This document shows, in pieces, positions 63,485-64,000 of a DNA stretch of 64,000 nt. The stretch lies in NCBI GenBank assembly GCA_900208305.1, contig OAPG01000006.1, positions 186,001 through 250,000 on the forward strand. The letters run 5' to 3'. The notes beneath the pieces are model-generated. The model did not search any database, was not told the DNA's origin, and worked only from the letters and a program-made list of their open reading frames with translations. Source of the stretch: Melanopsichium pennsylvanicum (lineage: Eukaryota > Basidiomycota > Ustilaginomycetes > Ustilaginales). How positions within the stretch are numbered: position 1 is the first letter of the stretch; the number at the start of each line of letters is the position of its first letter. The position numbers and the translations under genes were made by a program.

Positions 63485-64000
63485 TCAGTGCCTACTAAAG
63501 GCGATAGGATCCCTGCGAGAAAAGTCAATGCGCAGTAGCGAGCGGTTGCCCAAAGGTCCGGCTTCCGATATGTGCTTCTCCTGAAGCCATTGTGGCATGG
63601 TCTCCTGATCGGCAGCGACGTAAATGGACACATCGTCCATTTGTACGCTGCTCGAATCTGCGTAGTTGTCCCCGTTCGAATGACCAACCGGAGTATAAAG
63701 CTCGGAATACACCAGAATGGGTGGAACACCTTCATCAAAGCCCCTGCCATCTTCTGCGGGACCAAAGCCTCTCTCCACTTGCGCCCATACAGGCTGCGTG
63801 GAACGTGTGGGAGATGACGAAGCTTGCCCTTTCAAAGGCTCTTTTCCCGCAGCCTCACTATCCCGTTGCTCTACAGAAGGTGCTGCGAGGGCATTTGCGG
63901 TGCTGCCGTACTCGACGTGGAGCTCGGCTTCTTTGACGTTCATGTCAAAGATGATGACTTTCCCGTTGACAACGACTGCTTTGCCTTCGTGGACCGTCAG
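63485..64000 (-). CDS. Unrecognised protein, C-terminal part (partial)
   Basis: On the minus strand the frame is open from the end of the window to a TGA at 63485, giving 171 visible residues; the gene begins beyond 64000. The visible start reads LTVHEGKAVVVNGKVIIFD, a beta-rich stretch, then MNVKEAELHVEYGSTANALA. The middle is disordered (Ser/Thr/Arg/Glu), and the last part (PPILVYSELYTPVGHS, VSIYVAADQETMPQWLQEKH) looks folded. I do not recognise the family. Confidence 0.6.
   Translation of the reverse strand: MTVHEGKAVVVNGKVIIFDMNVKEAELHVEYGSTANALAAPSVEQRDSEAAGKEPLKGQASSSPTRSTQPVWAQVERGFGPAEDGRGFDEGVPPILVYSELYTPVGHSNGDNYADSSSVQMDDVSIYVAADQETMPQWLQEKHISEAGPLGNRSLLRIDFSRRDPIAFSRH

Overview
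The window is nuclear DNA from a fungus, most likely a smut (Ustilaginomycotina, close to Ustilago/Sporisorium/Moesziomyces). The reasons are mostly long intron-poor genes with small GT-AG introns clustered near the 5' ends, CT-rich leaders before ATGs, moderate GC, and a KDM5-type protein matching the smut regulator Rum1. No mobile element, CRISPR array, rRNA or virus-derived gene was recognised. Assignments come from reading the translated sequence against remembered families; no search was run.

Layout. 0-6 kb: the 3' part of a SCAP-like sterol-sensing protein (+) and 6-phosphogluconate dehydrogenase (+, four exons). 6-9 kb: an intron-containing tRNA-Val(UAC) (-), a WBP2-like GRAM-domain gene in three exons (-), and an A/T-rich ATCGAT array. 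9.9-24 kb: a FAT1-type very-long-chain acyl-CoA synthetase/fatty acid transporter (+), the 2255-residue Rum1/KDM5 demethylase (-), and the plasma membrane proton ATPase Pma1 (-). 24.2-30.1 kb: a 5.9 kb stretch with no supported gene, upstream of pma1. 30.1-33.3 kb: a divergent pair, an EFM3/FAM86-type eEF2 lysine methyltransferase (-, with a C-terminal exon recovered by splicing) and RPA32/Rfa2 (+, four exons), sharing a 309 bp promoter with a MluI cell-cycle box. 33.8-49.6 kb: four minus-strand genes, HET-C with a long N-terminal extension, CLPTM1, the MYND protein Mub1/SamB, and a B-type mitotic cyclin. 49.6-56.2 kb: a second 6.6 kb gene-poor stretch, upstream of the cyclin and rich in simple repeats. 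56.2-64 kb: an unrecognised basic disordered protein (+), the cohesin kleisin Rad21/Scc1 (+), a beta-hydroxyacid dehydrogenase (-) divergent from V-ATPase subunit e/Vma9 (+), and the C-terminal part of an unrecognised gene (-) running off the window.

How they work together. The genes are mainly housekeeping and do not form one pathway. Themes present are cell cycle and chromosome biology (cyclin B, Rad21, Rfa2), membrane energisation (Pma1, Vma9), lipid and sterol metabolism (SCAP-like, FAT1), chromatin control of development (Rum1) and protein turnover (Mub1). Several gene models (GND1, WBP2-like, EFM3, RFA2, MUB1, cyclin, VMA9) depend on splice sites I placed by hand. In each joined model the reading frame closes exactly and the joined protein matches its family across the junction. 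The strongest novelty candidates are the fused N-terminal region of HET-C, the palindromic tandem repeat at 52.8 kb, the ATCGAT array at 7.4 kb, and small orphan frames in the gene-poor stretches.
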